Of a stretch of DNA of 46,998 nucleotides, positions 26,802 through 34,752 are shown piece by piece. Location: contig JAGKSW010000145.1 in NCBI GenBank assembly GCA_018993265.1, positions 1 to 46,998 on the forward strand, read 5' to 3'. Every line of letters starts with the position of its first letter. Position 1 is the stretch's first letter. The position numbers and the translations under genes were made by a program. This stretch comes from Nostoc sp. TH1S01 (GTDB taxonomy: Bacteria > Cyanobacteriota > Cyanobacteriia > Cyanobacteriales > Nostocaceae). The notes below the pieces were generated by a model. That model was not told the origin of the DNA, searched no databases, and saw only the letters and a list, made by a program, of their open reading frames with translations.

Positions 26802-27479
26802 ATGCCTGACTATTTCTCAGATATATCTGTTAATACTATCCTTTTTGATTTAGATGGAACACTCACAGACCCTAAGCCTGGAATTACGCGCTGTATTCGG
26901 TATGCACTGTCTGAACTCGGTCATACACCACCGGAAGCTGATGAATTAGATTGGTGTATTGGCCCTCCCATCAAAGAAAGTTTTTCTCAGCTACTGAAGA
27001 CATCGGATGACACAATACTGGGACAAGCAATTTCACTGTATCGTAGCCGTTTTTCTACAATTGGATTATTTGAAAATAGTCTTTATCCGCAAATTAGAGA
27101 AACTCTCAAAGCTATTCGTTTTGCTGGTTATAAAACTTTTGTTGCCACTTCCAAACCCGATATTTATGCAACGCGAATTATTGAATATTTTGGCTTATCA
27201 CCGCTGTTCGATGGTATTTATGGGAGTCAACTTGATGGCAAACTGAGCGTTAAAGCCGACTTAATTCACTATATTTTAGTGACAGAAAATCTTTTACCTG
27301 CAACTACGATTATGGTAGGCGATCGCAAACACGATATGATTGGAGCCAAGCATCATCATATTACGACAATTGGTGTAACTTATGGCTATGGAACTGAGCA
27401 AGAGTTAAAAACTCACGGTGCAGATTTTATTGCCCATTCTCCAGATGAAATTGCCACCTTAATTTGTGCGAAGTTTTAA
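26802..27479 (+). CDS. HAD-family phosphatase (phosphoglycolate phosphatase-like)
   Basis: HAD hydrolase of about 225 residues from the ATG at 26802 (MPDYFSDIS). Motif I is LFDLDGTLTDP (nucleophile and acid Asp pair), motif II is ATSKPD, the lysine of motif III lies in KADLIHY, and motif IV is MVGDRKHDMIGAKH. The cap domain is alpha-helical (C1 type), as in phosphoglycolate phosphatases and 5'-nucleotidases. Substrate cannot be assigned. An earlier in-frame ATG at 26727 would add 25 residues of unlikely sequence. Converges with the Uma2 gene. Confidence 0.85.
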   Translation: MPDYFSDISVNTILFDLDGTLTDPKPGITRCIRYALSELGHTPPEADELDWCIGPPIKESFSQLLKTSDDTILGQAISLYRSRFSTIGLFENSLYPQIRETLKAIRFAGYKTFVATSKPDIYATRIIEYFGLSPLFDGIYGSQLDGKLSVKADLIHYILVTENLLPATTIMVGDRKHDMIGAKHHHITTIGVTYGYGTEQELKTHGADFIAHSPDEIATLICAKF

Positions 27480-27494
27480 TGTCCTGCTGCAACA

Positions 27495-27520
27495 TAGTTG
27501 TTGTAAATCTATAACAACTA
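27495..27520. terminator. Hairpin between convergent genes
   Basis: TAGTTGTT (27495-27502) pairs with AACAACTA (27513-27520); the second arm includes the Uma2 stop codon. Probably serves both the HAD gene and the Uma2 gene. Confidence 0.5.
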
Positions 27521-28177
27521 AATTGTGTCTGGGTCAATATTTAATTCTCGTAATTTCGCAGCTAAACGTTCTGCAACTTCTTCTGGTGTCGGAATTAATT
27601 TGCCTGAAGGTGTAAAAAATCGCAATAATCCTTGATGAATTCCCAAATATAAATTTAACTGTTGACTCCACAAATGCCCTTGAGGATTTGGTTCTAAAGG
27701 TTGATACACTCCATCTAACAAATGATATCCAGCAAATTCTAAACTATCTGGGTCGAACCAAAAATAATCAGGGGTACGAAAAGTATCTTGATAAATCTGT
27801 TTTTTTAAACCTTTATCGGTATCCGCAGTTTTTGGCGACAGAATTTCGACAATTACGTTAGGATATTTGCCCTCTTCTTGCCAAACTACCCAACTTTTTC
27901 GCGTTCGGCGTTCAGTTCCTAGCACTACAAAAAAATCTGGCCCGCGAAAGTCTTCTGATTTGCGCTGGTTAGGACTGTAGTAAATTGTCAGGTTAGCAGC
28001 TGCGTAAAAGTCTTGTCTGTCCCGCCACAACCATTCCAGACATTTCAAAAGTAAGATGATCTGTCGTAGATGCAGTTCAGTTTCCAACGGAGGTTCATCA
28101 CTATATAAGTCACCAGGGGGAAAGATAACATCTTCTGGTGTGTCTTGACGAGTGTTGAAATCTTGAGCAAGAGACAT
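27518..28177 (-). CDS. Uma2 family (DUF820) endonuclease-like protein
   Basis: 219-residue protein of the Uma2/DUF820 group, a PD-(D/E)XK-fold family greatly expanded in cyanobacteria. Motifs are FRGPDFFVVLG (Asp in strand 2), YPNVIVEILSPKTADTDKGLKKQIYQ (Glu and Lys side chains) and the DYFWFDPDSLEFAGYHL block. Biological role unknown; many copies per genome suggest a mobile or regulatory nuclease family. Monocistronic. Confidence 0.9.
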   Translation of the reverse strand: MSLAQDFNTRQDTPEDVIFPPGDLYSDEPPLETELHLRQIILLLKCLEWLWRDRQDFYAAANLTIYYSPNQRKSEDFRGPDFFVVLGTERRTRKSWVVWQEEGKYPNVIVEILSPKTADTDKGLKKQIYQDTFRTPDYFWFDPDSLEFAGYHLLDGVYQPLEPNPQGHLWSQQLNLYLGIHQGLLRFFTPSGKLIPTPEEVAERLAAKLRELNIDPDTI

Positions 28178-28277
28178 AGCGGGGATGAAGTGATCTGGGT
28201 ATGTGTCTAGTGTAATAGCTGGTGATGGAGTGCGATCGCTATACTAACTAACAGTGGCACAGCATCATACAAAATCA

Positions 28278-29102
28278 ATGGATGCAGCAATTATTATTTT
28301 TCTGATTCTGGGGCTGATTGTAACAGCGATTTTTATCAGTCCCATTTTGACCAAACGGCGAGGAAATCGCATAAAAAAACGTCCTTTTCCGCCCATTTGG
28401 AGTGCTGTTATTGAAAATAATCTACCAATTTACTTACGCCTAACTCCTGAAGAACGCCGACGACTGCAAGGACATATTCAAGTATTCTTAGTAGAAAAAC
28501 AATTTATTGGCTGTCAAGGCTTGCAAGTCACAGCAGAAATGAAAATTACAATTGCGGCTGTTGCTTGTTTACTGCTGCTAAATGAACGCGGCGAATACTT
28601 TCCTAAATTGCGTTCAATTTTGATTTATCCCAGCACTTATTTTGTTAATCAAACTGTGGCAGTGAGTGATTATGTTGTAGAAGAAAGACGCGATGCCAGA
28701 CTGGGAGAATCTTGGGTAAAAGACCAAGTAATTTTATCTTGGGAACAGGTGCAAAGAGACACCCAAAATTGGAGTGATGGACATAATGTTGTGTTACATG
28801 AATTTGCCCATCAATTAGATCAAGAAGATGGTAAAGCAGAAGGTGTACCAATTCTACCCAACAAATCAGATTATCTTGTTTGGTCGCAAGTAATGACAGC
28901 AGAATATCAAAAACTCTGCAATGATGTTCAACAAGATATCAAAACTGTAATTGATAGTTATGGGGCAACTAATCCCGCCGAATTTTTTGCCGTGGCGACT
29001 GAGACTTTCTTTGAGAAGCCACAGCAATTGTTAGAGAAGCATTCGCAGCTTTATAATTTGTTGCAACACTATTATCAAGTATATCCAGAGCAGTGGGTTT
29101 AG
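28278..29102 (+). CDS. MtfA-like zinc-dependent peptidase (M90 family)
   Basis: About 274 residues. An N-terminal hydrophobic segment (AAIIIFLILGLIVTAIFIS) anchors it to the membrane, followed by a basic stretch. The zinc site is HEFAHQLDQEDG (HEXXH), with a third ligand expected in the PAEFFAVATETFFEKP helix. The region LTPEERRRLQGHIQVFLVEKQFIGCQGL is typical of MtfA. In E. coli MtfA binds the Mlc repressor and has peptidase activity; its role here is unknown. I chose the ATG at 28278; a GTG at 28254 would add eight residues. Confidence 0.88.
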   Translation: MDAAIIIFLILGLIVTAIFISPILTKRRGNRIKKRPFPPIWSAVIENNLPIYLRLTPEERRRLQGHIQVFLVEKQFIGCQGLQVTAEMKITIAAVACLLLLNERGEYFPKLRSILIYPSTYFVNQTVAVSDYVVEERRDARLGESWVKDQVILSWEQVQRDTQNWSDGHNVVLHEFAHQLDQEDGKAEGVPILPNKSDYLVWSQVMTAEYQKLCNDVQQDIKTVIDSYGATNPAEFFAVATETFFEKPQQLLEKHSQLYNLLQHYYQVYPEQWV

Positions 29103-29276
29103 ATATTTAAGGCTTTACATGCAAATTCAGTGTATTCTCCTAGCATTTGTATGGTTATTTTTCATTAAAAACCTTTAATTATAAATTAAACTTTAAATTT
29201 TACGGCTATTCTCAAAATTATTATAAAATATGTCGAAATTGAACTAATATTTATTTTTCTTTAGTGTAACTAGATT
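29103..29276. other. AT-rich promoter region of the DUF262 gene
   Basis: Very A+T-rich (mostly A and T runs). No motif can be assigned with confidence. Confidence 0.3.
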
Positions 29277-30889
29277 ATGCCTGAGACTTATTATTTTATT
29301 AAAGATTTAATTAACGATTTAGAGAGAGGTAGAATTCGTATACCTTCATTTCAGAGAGGTTTTGTTTGGGATCCAGAACGAGTTGCTTATTTTATAGATA
29401 GTATATATAAAACTTTTCCATTTGGTTCTTTATTATTATGGAGAACTAGAAATCGTTTAAGTACTGACAAAAATCTTGGCCCATACAAGCTACCTAATAT
29501 TGATCCAGAATATCCTATTGATTATGTTCTTGATGGGCAGCAAAGGCTAACATCTATTTTTGGGATATTTCAAACCTCTCTTATTGCTGAAGAAACTAAA
29601 GAAATTAATTGGACAAATCTTTTTTTTGAAATTAACAGTAATGAGCCTGTGCCATTTAAACATTTAGATAATCTTGAAAACTATGATCCTAATCAGTTTT
29701 TTCCACTAAAGTACGTTTTTGATGCACCTAGATATAGACAAATAACTCGGAGTTTAGATGAAAAAATAGCGGAACAAATTGATGATTTAGTAGATAGGTT
29801 TACACAAGCAAGAATTCCTATTGAACGGTTTCAAACCGAAGAAAGAAAATATGTGGCAACTGTTTTTGAAAGAATTAATAGACAAGGTGTAGATTTAGAT
29901 ACATTTCAATTATTATCTGTTTGGAATTGGAGTGAAGATTTTGATTTACAAGAAAAATTTAAGAACTTATCTGAAGAGTTAAGTCCATTTGGTTTTAAAG
30001 ATATAGGATCTGACTTACTTCTTAAATGTTGCTCTTAGGATCTGACTTACTTCTTAAATGTTGCTCTGCGGTAATAATGAATACATCTAATCCACAAGCT
30101 TTTATAGAATTACCTGGTAGTGAAGTACGGCAAAAGTTTGACGAAATTGAAACAGGAATATTTAGAGCAATAGACTTTTTAAAAAGTGAGTTTAATGTTT
30201 TTTCTCTAAAGCTTCTACCAATGGAGAATATTTTGGTTGTTCTTACAGCATTTTTTGCTTCTTCACAAAAGCAACCACCTCCAATACCTGAAGAACAGAA
30301 TAAGGTAATAAAACAGTGGTTCTGGCGAGCTTGTTTATCTCAAAGATATGCTAGAGGCGGATCAAAAATTACAGATACAGACTTAGAGGAAGTAAGAAAT
30401 TTAAAAAATAATACACCTAATAAATTAGGAGATTTTGAACATAATATAGACTATAATTACTTTATAAAAAATGCTTTTAATATGTCTTCTATTGCTACTA
30501 AAACTTTTATTTTATTACTAGCACATAATAAACCACTAACTTTTATTCAGGGTACTTCTATATCCTTAGATAATGTTTTATCACAAGGCAACCGTAAGGA
30601 ATTTCATCATATCTTCCCTAAAGCTTACTTAAAGACTTTTGGTGATATTTATAAAGATGAGCAAATTAATTGTCTTGCTAATTTTTCACTCCTTGTCAGA
30701 ACTGATAATAATAAAATAAAAGACAAGTCTCCAATTGAGTATCTTAATGAAATGCCTACAAATGAAGATAGCCGAGAAACTATATTAAAAACACACTTCT
30801 GTTCCACGGCCATGTTAAAGAATGATTATAATATTTTTCTCAGAGAAAGAGCAGACTTACTTATGAAAAAAGTGCAAGAACTATCTTAA
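29277..30889 (+). pseudogene. DUF262/DUF1524 (HNH) defence-type gene split by a 32-bp tandem duplication
   Basis: Two overlapping frames, 29277-30038 and 30026-30889, together make one family protein. The first holds the DUF262 ParB-like NTPase part (RIRIPSFQRGFVWDPERVAYFIDSI, then DYVLDGQQRLTSIFGIF). The second holds the HNH nuclease part (EFHHIFPKAYL, then INCLANFSLL). The break is a perfect tandem duplication: 30004-30035 equals 30036-30067. Removing one 32-base copy joins the halves in frame through SDLLLKCCSAVIMNTS, giving ~526 residues. Relatives (GmrSD, SspE-like) cut modified or phage DNA. The gene is A+T-rich against its neighbours, suggesting transfer. Because the copies are identical, slippage could restore it, so it may be switched off rather than dead. 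Confidence 0.85.
30004..30067. repeat. Perfect 32-bp tandem duplication
   Basis: Two identical adjacent copies (30004-30035 and 30036-30067), beginning TAGGATCTGACTTACTTCTT. The length is not a multiple of three, so it shifts the reading frame of the DUF262/HNH gene. Confidence 0.95.
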
Positions 30890-31059
30890 CAAAGGTTATT
30901 TTTAATACCTCCTCAGCAAAAAATATTGCAAAATTTTAATGGTTACAATATCAAAATTGTGATTGCAATTATCTGTTAATATTCTTTACTATTTATTCTG
31001 ATTCTGTTAGGATAAAAGTGCTTGCTCTAACTATTGTTATTCAACAGTTAAATTCAGCT

Positions 31060-31395
31060 TTAACCTACTGCAAAATCTGTAAACTTCCGCATAGAAGGTG
31101 AATGAAAGCCAACTACAATATCTTGTTTTGGCACTCCCATTTTTACTAATTCATCCGCTATGTCTATTTCAGTTGAGTTCCACTGAATCCAAATTTTTTC
31201 ATTTTTGATGTCGATGTGCATTGAACAGCCATAAACACGACATTTATTTTCCCAACCGATATGAACAATTTGATAATGATTGCGTTCTGTATCAAAAATA
31301 GTTTCTACTTCAATATCTCCATAAGCAGGTTTATAACTTGCATATTTTGTTAGGAGTTGCTGAACATACTGCCGATATTGATCTAGTTTTGCCAT
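31060..31395 (-). CDS. xisI: XisI family protein
   Basis: 111-residue XisI family protein (family named for the fdxN element excision controlling factor). Family text includes YRQYVQQLLTKYASYKP, VETIFDTERNHYQIVHIGWENKCRVYGCSMHIDIK, IWIQWNSTEIDIADELVKMGVP and DIVVGFHSPSMRKFTDFAVG. In Anabaena PCC 7120 XisI and XisH are needed, with the recombinase XisF, for cell-type control of fdxN element excision. Its start overlaps the end of xisH by 13 bases. XisHI pairs are numerous in cyanobacteria and most are not linked to fdxN, so a role with the xisF 3 kb away is likely by position but not certain. Confidence 0.92.
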   Translation of the reverse strand: MAKLDQYRQYVQQLLTKYASYKPAYGDIEVETIFDTERNHYQIVHIGWENKCRVYGCSMHIDIKNEKIWIQWNSTEIDIADELVKMGVPKQDIVVGFHSPSMRKFTDFAVG

Positions 31396-31799
31396 GTTAC
31401 GATCTCCTGAGTGTCAACATCATAAATTAACAACTTGACTTGATATTCTTGAATTTGCATTTGGGTAAAAGGAAGCATAAAAAAATCGTTATAAGTTTCC
31501 AGGTTAACTGCTAAATATAAAATACGTTCTGGTTGTTTTTGTCTCAATGCAGTGCGGTAGTTGAGAAATTGACCAAAGGCGGTATGAAAGTCAGCGATGG
31601 CTGATGTACTAATGAAACTTTTGATTTCAACAGCAATTTTTCGACCATTTTTTTCAGCAGCAATTAGTTTTTCAGCCCCCAAATCAATATACATTTGCAC
31701 TCCACCAAAGCTAATGTACAAGGGGTCATCAGTAATTAACCAACCATCTTTTTGTAATGCCGATTTCACAATATTGTGAAATTTATCCTTCGCTGACAT
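31383..31799 (-). CDS. xisH: XisH family protein, PD-(D/E)XK-like
   Basis: 138-residue XisH family protein. The first part, DKFHNIVKSALQKDGWLITDDPL, is the family hallmark. A nuclease-like signature follows: Asp39 (MYIDLGAEKLIAAEK), Glu58-x-Lys60 (IAVEIKSF) and Gln77 (HTAFGQFLNYRTAL), suggesting a PD-(D/E)XK fold. It is needed for fdxN element excision in Anabaena PCC 7120. Expressed ahead of xisI on the same strand as xisF, as I recall for PCC 7120. The overlapping small-gene pair, one nuclease-like, also resembles a toxin-antitoxin layout. Confidence 0.92.
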   Translation of the reverse strand: MSAKDKFHNIVKSALQKDGWLITDDPLYISFGGVQMYIDLGAEKLIAAEKNGRKIAVEIKSFISTSAIADFHTAFGQFLNYRTALRQKQPERILYLAVNLETYNDFFMLPFTQMQIQEYQVKLLIYDVDTQEIVTWQN

Positions 31800-32040
31800 A
31801 ATCTATTTGTCTGCCTTTTAAGCATTCTATCTATAAATTATGCAATGTGTTAGGTTAAAACTGTTGTACTATCGATGAAACTTGAACTGCAATCACTTAT
31901 CTACTTTCAGTTAGCCAAAAACTAGCTCAGGAGTCAAATCTTTTCAAGAGTTACAGGCAACCCCACCGGGCGATCGCTTCATACTCTACACTAATTAATA
32001 TCCTGACTGCAAACCTGCACTGATTTCACAGATATTGTCC

Positions 32041-33330
32041 ATGCAGCTACTTAAAACAACTGACACAGATTTTTCCACCGCGTTCCAAGCACTCGTTAAT
32101 AATCGCCGGGAAGCCACGGTTGATGTTAGTGGTACAGTACGCGGCATTCTGGCTGATGTAAAAGTGCGGGGTGATGCCGCAGTTAAGGAATATACTAGCC
32201 GTTTCGACCATTTCAGCCCAGAATCTTTGCATCTGAGTGCGGATTTTATCGCCGCCCAAGCCGCCAAATGTCCTGCTGATGTGAGAGTTGCGCTGGAATT
32301 AGCCGCCGAACGCATTGGTAGCTTTCACCAAAAACAACTGCCCCAAGATATTGGCTACACCGACGCAACAGGGGTAAAACTCGGTTTAAATTGGGTTTCT
32401 CTCTCTCAAGTTGGTATTTACGTCCCTGGTGGACGCGCCAGCTATCCCAGCTCGGTGTTGATGAATGCTTTACCTGCCAAAATTGCCGGGGTAGAACGCA
32501 TTGTCATGACAGTACCTATGCCACGGGGTGAAATTAACCCGGCTGTGTTAGCGGCGGCGCAGGTGGCTGGCGTAACAGAAATATATGGTATTGGTGGGGC
32601 GCAAGCAGTAGCCGCCCTCGCCTACGGGACAGAAACTATTAAACCTGTAGATAAAGTTGTTGGCCCTGGTAATGCTTATGTTGCGGAAGCCAAGCGGGAG
32701 GTATTCGGGACTGTGGGTATTGACAGCATCGCTGGCCCTTCCGAAATTTTGGTGGTAGCTGACGATAAAAATAACCCAGAGTGGATAGCTTGGGATTTAT
32801 TATCGCAAGCAGAACATGACCCCAGCGCCCAATCTATTTTAATTACTGATTCAGAAACTTTCGCCCAGCAAGTTATCACCGCCGTTGAATTAGTTCTTAC
32901 CAGGCTGTCTACTCAAGCAGTAGCAACTGCTAGTTGGCAAAATCATGGTGCAGTTATTGTAGTGAGTGATTTGGCAGAAAGTATACCATTGCTGAATCAA
33001 TTGGCTCCTGAACACGTCGAGTTATGTGTTGATAACCCGCAGTTACTAGCTAGTCAAATTAAATGCGCCGGCAGTTTATTTTTAGGACGTTACACCCCAG
33101 AGGCGATAGGTGATTATTTGGGCGGACCTAACCATGTCTTACCAACTTCCCGTTCGGCGCGGTTTGCTTCTGGTTTGAGTGTGTATGATTTCCTCAAACG
33201 CATTACTTATTTAGAATGCAATCAAGCCGCGTTGCAAGACATTGGTAAAGCTGCGGTGACTTTAGCTGAGGCGGAAGGTTTACCAGCCCATGCGGGGAGT
33301 GTGGCTGTACGTTTGCAATCACCTGAATAG
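32041..33330 (+). CDS. hisD: Histidinol dehydrogenase
   Basis: Catalyses the last two steps of histidine synthesis, histidinol to histidine with two NAD. About 429 residues. The family signature VGPGNAYVAEAKREVFGTVGIDSIAGPSEILVVADD is complete; AEHDPSAQSIL and LAPEHVELCVDN supply zinc and catalytic His/Glu residues; the end has GPNHVLPTSRSARFASGLSVYDFLKR. I use the ATG at 32041; a TTG six bases earlier is possible. A core metabolic gene lying on the element side of the fdxN border is unexpected. Confidence 0.95.
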   Translation: MQLLKTTDTDFSTAFQALVNNRREATVDVSGTVRGILADVKVRGDAAVKEYTSRFDHFSPESLHLSADFIAAQAAKCPADVRVALELAAERIGSFHQKQLPQDIGYTDATGVKLGLNWVSLSQVGIYVPGGRASYPSSVLMNALPAKIAGVERIVMTVPMPRGEINPAVLAAAQVAGVTEIYGIGGAQAVAALAYGTETIKPVDKVVGPGNAYVAEAKREVFGTVGIDSIAGPSEILVVADDKNNPEWIAWDLLSQAEHDPSAQSILITDSETFAQQVITAVELVLTRLSTQAVATASWQNHGAVIVVSDLAESIPLLNQLAPEHVELCVDNPQLLASQIKCAGSLFLGRYTPEAIGDYLGGPNHVLPTSRSARFASGLSVYDFLKRITYLECNQAALQDIGKAAVTLAEAEGLPAHAGSVAVRLQSPE

Positions 33331-33484
33331 TGCTGAGTTGAAAGTGCTGAGTGCTGAGTCACCGAAGTTTGCTCAACGGGGGGAACCCCCGCACGCAACT
33401 TCTCGCTGAGTGTAATTAATTTTGCTTTTTACTCAACACTCTTGAAAAGGTTGGTCATCCGTCGTACAAAAAACAAAAGTTGAT
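33331..33484. repeat. Short tandem repeats plus an inverted copy of the family A interior hairpin
   Basis: GTGCTGAGT units (33332-33358) are followed at 33362-33404 by the reverse complement of 19903-19945, matching 41 of 43 bases. The two differences are at opposite sides of the same stem pair, so the hairpin is kept. It then runs into the PAP2 upstream region. Confidence 0.7.
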
Positions 33485-34237
33485 ATGGATGCAGAGAAAA
33501 GGACACCTGTTTCTTTTATCAAGAATTTGCTGGTTGCCCGTTGGCGATCGCTTTTACTCCTATTTCTTGGGGTATATTTACCATTGCAGATATTTCAAGT
33601 TTTGGCAGTCCAAGTTTGGCAATATCAAGCTGGCTTCCCTTGGGATGTACCGATTTTGTTAGCAGTTCACTCTACAGCCAACCCTCAGTTAGATACTCTG
33701 GCTGTGGTGCTGACTAAGTTAGGGTCATTTTGGACTGTGCTACCGATTTTAACTACAATTGCCCTGATATTACTTTGGCAAAAACGCTGGCGATCGCTAG
33801 TTTACCTACTCATCACTGCCTTGGGAAGTGCCTTTATCAACCGCACAGCCAAGGAATTATGGCATCGTCTCCGCCCAGATTTGTGGAAGTCTCTCGCGCC
33901 AGAGTTAGATTTTGCCTTTCCTAGCGGCCATGCCATGACGAGTACTACTCTGGCTATCATTGTGTTGATTTTAGCTTGGCAGAGTTCTTGGCGCTGGTTG
34001 GCGTGGATTGTTGGTAGCTTGTATGTATTGACTATTGCCTGGACACGCTTGTATTTAGGTGTTCACTTTCCTAGTGATATTCTCGCAGGTTGGATGGTGG
34101 CGATCGCTTGGGGAACTGGTGTGAGTATGATTATTAAACCCCATCTGGTAAAAGCTGTACCTGTCCCTGGTGTGCAACCTGCTGCGGAAACTACTTTACT
34201 TCCTGAAGAAAAGAAAAAGTTAGCCGCAAATGAGTAA
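33485..34237 (+). CDS. PAP2 family membrane phosphatase
   Basis: 250-residue integral membrane lipid phosphatase (phosphatidate, undecaprenyl-pyrophosphate or related). About six membrane helices. The three PAP2 motifs are present in order: KELWHRLRPDLW (K-x6-RP), FAFPSGHAMTST (PSGH) and RLYLGVHFPSDILAGW (R-x5-H-x3-D), so the active site is intact and faces the periplasm. C-terminal ~30 residues are a Pro/Glu/Lys-rich cytoplasmic tail. Same direction as hisD, 154 bases apart, with repeats between, so not clearly one operon. Confidence 0.92.
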   Translation: MDAEKRTPVSFIKNLLVARWRSLLLLFLGVYLPLQIFQVLAVQVWQYQAGFPWDVPILLAVHSTANPQLDTLAVVLTKLGSFWTVLPILTTIALILLWQKRWRSLVYLLITALGSAFINRTAKELWHRLRPDLWKSLAPELDFAFPSGHAMTSTTLAIIVLILAWQSSWRWLAWIVGSLYVLTIAWTRLYLGVHFPSDILAGWMVAIAWGTGVSMIIKPHLVKAVPVPGVQPAAETTLLPEEKKKLAANE

Positions 34238-34343
34238 TATGTCCGGTTCAAGACTTATCATGAAGGTAGCAGAGGGGCAGAGGAAGAGTTTTTGGGTTTT
34301 GTGCATAGATTCGGGAATTATCACTAATTAGCCGAACATCCTC
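34237..34343. mobile_element. MITE-like element, family B copy 3 (diverged)
   Basis: Begins ATATGTCCGGTTCAAGACTT right at the end of the PAP2 gene and ends near TAGCCGAACATC, which resembles the inverted right end of the copy at 20991-21120. Shares the ACTTATCAT and GCAGAGG words with that copy. Confidence 0.5.
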
Positions 34344-34352
34344 TTAGACGAT

Positions 34353-34513
34353 GTTTGAAAAGTATTGGGCGAATAGAATTCGCTACTACACAAGCAAAGT
34401 CCACCTGCGTGGACTAACACAAAATCAAGATTTTCAAACCCACGTAGGTGGGTTTCGTCTGTGTAGCCGCGATTTCCAATCGCCCGGTGAGTAATAATTT
34501 AGACTTTTCAAAC
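34353..34513. repeat. Multi-hairpin (cloverleaf-like) repeat element
   Basis: The ends GTTTGAAAAGT (34353-34363) and ACTTTTCAAAC (34503-34513) are perfect inverted repeats. Inside are: GCGAAT/ATTCGC (34369-34383), CTACACA (34386-34392) pairing with TGTGTAG (34460-34466), GTCCAC/GTGGAC (34399-34414), AAACCCAC/GTGGGTTT (34436-34455) and GCGATT/AATCGC (34469-34483). The nested stems form a four-arm structure. A solo end lies at 24547-24564. Non-coding; mobile or regulatory role unknown. Confidence 0.75.
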
Positions 34514-34589
34514 AACCTCTTAAATATTTTTATTTTAAAAAAGATTATTTTTTCTAGTTGGCTTGTGATGAACAAAAAAATTTTTAACT

Positions 34590-34612
34590 TTCGCTATTCT
34601 CAAATTAGCGAA
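34590..34612. promoter_or_regulatory. Hairpin carrying an internal TATTCTCA word
   Basis: TTCGCTA (34590-34596) pairs with TAGCGAA (34606-34612). The stem-loop contains TATTCTCA (34595-34602), the sequence expected at a rejoined fdxN junction. It lies just upstream of the 42-residue ORF. It could be a secondary XisF-like site, an operator, or chance. Confidence 0.3.
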
Positions 34613-34623
34613 CGATAGTAATT

Positions 34624-34752
34624 ATGGCTTACGAATCTTGGTCACAAGTTGTCATTCGTACAGTTCTGGAATGGGAAAGACGTAAAACAGGGTTAAAATC
34701 TACCTCGGATCTTCCAGAACAAAAAACAAAGTCCAAACGCAAAATTGCCTAA
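34624..34752 (+). CDS. Possible 42-residue protein tail-to-tail with xisF
   Basis: ATG at 34624 opens a 42-codon frame (MAYESWSQVVIRTVLEWERR, then a Lys-rich end KTKSKRKIA) whose stop overlaps the xisF stop by 3-4 bases on the opposite strand. The composition, a short amphipathic helix with a basic tail, looks protein-like. Its size and position next to a large serine recombinase recall small recombination directionality factors, but I recognise no family. An unrelated small protein is equally possible. Confidence 0.45.
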   Translation: MAYESWSQVVIRTVLEWERRKTGLKSTSDLPEQKTKSKRKIA

